Shown: one piece after another, positions 23,292-23,714 of the stretch | Position numbering within the stretch: position 1 is the first letter of the stretch | How the letters are laid out: every line of letters starts with the position of its first letter | Assembly (NCBI GenBank): GCA_964194535.1 | Contig: CAXMMX010000107.1 | Coordinates: 1 to 23,714, forward strand | Reading direction: 5' to 3' | DNA length: 23,714 nucleotides | DNA from: UBA2767 sp964194535 | GTDB lineage: Bacteria > Pseudomonadota > Alphaproteobacteria > Rhizobiales > Methyloligellaceae | Notes under the pieces: generated by a model | What the model was told of the DNA's origin: nothing | The model's database searches: none | The model's input: only the letters and a program-made list of their open reading frames with translations | Position numbers and translations under genes: made by a program

Positions 23292-23714
23292 AATTCCCCC
23301 CGTCCCTTGCCGTCCCGTTCAGTGTTAAAAACCGCAGTTTTCTGGGGTTTTTTAGTCGCGTCCTTACCGCGCGTTTTAACCAATACCGTCCCGTACCACC
23401 GAGTTGGGTGGCAAATCGGGTGGCAAATGGGTGGCAACTCTGGTTGGTGAAAATTTCAACCAATGACTCATGCGCCACACAGAAGCCCGTACAGCGTCGA
23501 AGGGGCCTCTACAGGGTGCTGCCCTATAAGAATCAGCCCAGTGCACTGCCTGCCCAATTATGCGATTCGATTTTCGACTAGTACGCTTTTGAAAAGAGGC
23601 CAGCGCAATGCTGACCCGTTCATAACTCGGTAAGCTTGATGAGCGAGACTGCAATCGTTCAATCATGACAAATGCGGTCCCGGCCACTTTTCCCGGCTAC
23701 TACCGGTCGGGGCC
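23292..23714. other. Gene-free region beyond the tRNA fragment, probable edge of an integrated element
   Basis: No convincing coding sequence lies here; open frames on both strands lack ribosome binding sites and recognisable protein character. Structure seen: a nine-base direct repeat CCGTCCCGT at 23310-23318 and 23386-23394, three GGGTGGCAA repeats at 23406-23437, and an inverted repeat TGGTTG/CAACCA at 23441-23446 and 23457-23462. Dense short repeats next to a split tRNA fit an att region. No integrase gene is visible before the window ends. Confidence 0.4.
23406..23437 (+). repeat. Three direct repeats GGGTGGCAA, possible integrase arm-type sites
   Basis: Copies at 23406-23414, 23418-23426 and 23429-23437 start 12 and 11 bases apart, about one helical turn, so all three lie on one DNA face. 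Such arrays beside a tRNA breakpoint are typical of arm-type binding sites of tyrosine recombinases. The role is inferred from spacing and position. Confidence 0.5.

Noticed and set aside
23325..23356. A/T-rich hairpin (AAAAACC with GGTTTTT, 12-base loop) followed by Ts as a terminator
   Set aside because: The stem is weak and mostly A-T, and it would follow only the broken tRNA. I could not separate it from chance.
23199..23581. Two + strand open frames running through the tRNA-Ser fragment
   Set aside because: They translate the tRNA half and the repeat array and have no coding character. The tRNA explanation is much stronger.
23376..23687. 103-codon open frame on the - strand at the right end
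   Set aside because: It has no ribosome binding site, odd residue composition and no recognisable motifs, and it overlaps the repeat region.
23284..23714. Group I intron interrupting the tRNA anticodon loop
   Set aside because: No tRNA 3' half follows, no internal guide sequence matching the 5' exon end was seen, and the break falls in the stem rather than at a usual group I position. It cannot be fully excluded without sequence beyond the window.

Overview
The window reads as chromosomal DNA of an alphaproteobacterium, most likely from or near the Rhizobiales (Hyphomicrobiales). The basis is gene order and protein character, not a database match. The left block is DUF2232 protein - rplI - dnaB - alr - radA - cvpA - purF - SDR, and the middle block is rlpA - dacC-like - tmk - holB - metG - tatD - MBL hydrolase. 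Both are orders I know from that class. Base composition is moderately GC-rich and even across the protein-coding part.

Layout. Positions 1-8546 (+ strand): a truncated membrane protein of the rpsF-rpsR-rplI neighbourhood, ribosomal protein L9, the replicative helicase DnaB, alanine racemase, RadA, CvpA, PurF and a short-chain dehydrogenase. dnaB/alr and alr/radA overlap by four and one bases. The 223-base gap before dnaB carries four GANTC (CcrM methylation) sites. Positions 8640-16053 (- strand, convergent with the first block): read in the direction of transcription, an RlpA lipoprotein, a D,D-carboxypeptidase, thymidylate kinase, the delta-prime clamp-loader subunit, methionyl-tRNA synthetase, TatD nuclease and a metallo-beta-lactamase-fold hydrolase. 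The last members are tightly overlapped.

Positions 16225-23183 hold an accessory metabolic locus. Three - strand genes (class V aminotransferase, crotonase-fold protein, family III CoA-transferase) are nearly contiguous. They diverge from a + strand pair: a 976-residue FAD/two-[4Fe-4S] 2-hydroxyacid dehydrogenase and a GntR/FCD regulator. The 129-base divergent intergenic region contains two inverted repeats, and a third overlaps the dehydrogenase start, which looks leaderless. My inference is a regulated catabolic route in which a 2-hydroxy acid is oxidised to a 2-oxo acid and its carbon is processed by transamination and CoA-thioester chemistry. The substrate is not identifiable from sequence. 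The crotonase lacks both usual catalytic glutamates.

Positions 23184-23714: a hairpin after gntR, then the first 42 bases of a tRNA-Ser(UGA) that stops matching inside the 3' strand of the anticodon stem. About 115 bases further on are three direct repeats GGGTGGCAA at 11-12 base spacing. No tRNA 3' half is present before the window ends. This looks like the edge of an integrated element or its remnant. No CRISPR array, insertion sequence, rRNA or complete tRNA was found.
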